Shown: piece after piece, positions 45,344 through 45,761 of the stretch
Layout: the number at the start of each line of letters is the position of its first letter
Position numbering within the stretch: the first letter of the stretch is position 1
NCBI GenBank assembly: GCA_040755155.1
Contig: JBFMBP010000154.1
Location: forward strand, 1 to 45,761
DNA: 45,761 nucleotides
Direction of reading: 5' to 3'
From: Candidatus Omnitrophota bacterium
GTDB taxonomy: Bacteria > Hinthialibacterota > Hinthialibacteria > Hinthialibacterales > Hinthialibacteraceae
Notes under the pieces: model-generated
Databases searched by the model: none
What the model was told of the DNA's origin: nothing
Seen by the model: the letters and a program-made list of their open reading frames with translations, nothing else
Made by a program: the position numbers and the translations under genes

Positions 45344-45649
45344 ATGGGTAACGTGATTAGCCTTCCCGTTGCCGCCGAAGTTGGGCGATATGGAGACCGG
45401 TTGTTTACGCGCGGCGAACAGTGGGTTAGCCGGGAGAAGCATCTTCTCGATCAGGCGGAATTTTTGGAAGCGATGATTCTCGTGTTGGACGACGTTCGCC
45501 TGCAAAACATCCGCAACCGCGATTACGCCATGATGGGAATCGTATCCGAAGAAATTCCCCGTTATCAGAAAAGGCTGGAAGAAGTACAGCAATCCTTGGC
45601 CGATCTGCGCCGCAATTATTCTTCCGGCGATCATTGCATGGCGAATTGA
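45344..45649 (+). CDS. Small helical protein of unknown function
   Basis: A 101-residue soluble protein. GGAGG is 6 bases before the ATG, a strong start. It is largely predicted helical and charged, with heptad-like stretches at about 30-50 (EKHLLDQAEFLEAMILVLDD) and 72-92 (RYQKRLEEVQQSLADLRRNY), so a helical hairpin is likely. There is no signal peptide or cysteine motif. The family is not recognised, and it has no gene neighbour inside the window on the right. Confidence 0.65.
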   Translation: MGNVISLPVAAEVGRYGDRLFTRGEQWVSREKHLLDQAEFLEAMILVLDDVRLQNIRNRDYAMMGIVSEEIPRYQKRLEEVQQSLADLRRNYSSGDHCMAN

Positions 45650-45706
45650 CGGGTAGTTATACGTAATGCCCTTTTGTTTGATGCACAAGCTTTGGAAAAG
45701 ATGGGA

Positions 45707-45761
45707 GGGTGAGCCTCCTGGCGAACTATTGGATCTATACGTCTCGGCGGGAGCCTCGCCC
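45707..45761. repeat. Imperfect inverted repeat at the window edge
   Basis: 45707-45723 and 45745-45761 are 17-base arms, 13 of 17 complementary by eye, around a 21-base loop. The G- and C-rich arms contain GAGCCTCC and GGAGCCTCG. The structure may continue past the window and resembles the other dispersed hairpin repeats. Confidence 0.45.

Noticed and set aside
45102-45356. An 84-residue plus-strand open frame upstream of the small helical protein
   Set aside because: It has no ribosome-binding site, an odd composition, and it overlaps the strongly supported start at 45344.

Overview
The window looks like chromosome from an uncultured, free-living, Gram-negative-type heterotrophic bacterium. 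Base composition is moderate (about half G+C by eye). Many genes have good Shine-Dalgarno sites. Secreted proteins carry Sec or twin-arginine signals, and several surface proteins have Thr-Pro linkers ending in dockerin-like calcium loops. Together with a Tat-exported galactonate-dehydratase-like enzyme, a Tat-exported esterase, a UroD-like protein and FGE-sulfatase domains, this recalls candidate phyla such as Hydrogenedentota, Sumerlaeota or Poribacteria. No phylogenetic marker that I can place is present, so this is a guess.

Region 1 (1-7 kb): a possible IS end, tRNA-Ser(GCU), a small conserved cysteine-motif protein, a YhhN-family membrane protein, and a gene pair: a membrane-anchored beta-propeller with one CXXCH haem motif, then a TMTC-like membrane protein with a long TPR tail. 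Region 2 (7-16 kb, all minus strand): core genes yebC, ruvC, ruvA, a galactonate-dehydratase-like enzyme, ispF and uvrB, then a secreted FG-GAP protein. Small mobile hairpin repeats and a transposase remnant lie between them. Region 3 (16-24 kb): a GT-C-like membrane protein, an orphan octahaem cytochrome c, rnd, a compact MNT / short HepT-like / zinc-ribbon cluster between two copies of a 48-bp repeat, and a protein made of four copies of an unrecognised ~95-residue repeat.

Region 4 (24.2-41 kb) is the most distinctive. Four very large secreted modular proteins sit head to tail on the plus strand (1135, 939, 1021 and 2256 residues). They combine LRR, cohesin-like, dockerin, cadherin/Ig-like, WD40 and carbohydrate-binding-like modules with Thr-Pro linkers. 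Two end in an FGE-sulfatase domain preceded by an approximately 265-residue module that I do not recognise. That module occurs three times and is itself an internal duplication of a fibronectin-III-like half. Region 5 (41-45.7 kb): an omega-amidase-type nitrilase, a UroD-like protein, a Tat-exported alpha/beta-hydrolase and a small helical protein.

Inferred theme: cell-surface or extracellular scaffold building. The cohesin and dockerin modules could hold the large proteins together, and the Thr-Pro linkers would be natural O-glycosylation targets for the two GT-C-type membrane proteins nearby. None of this is demonstrated by the sequence alone. No CRISPR array, rRNA, prophage or intact insertion sequence was seen.
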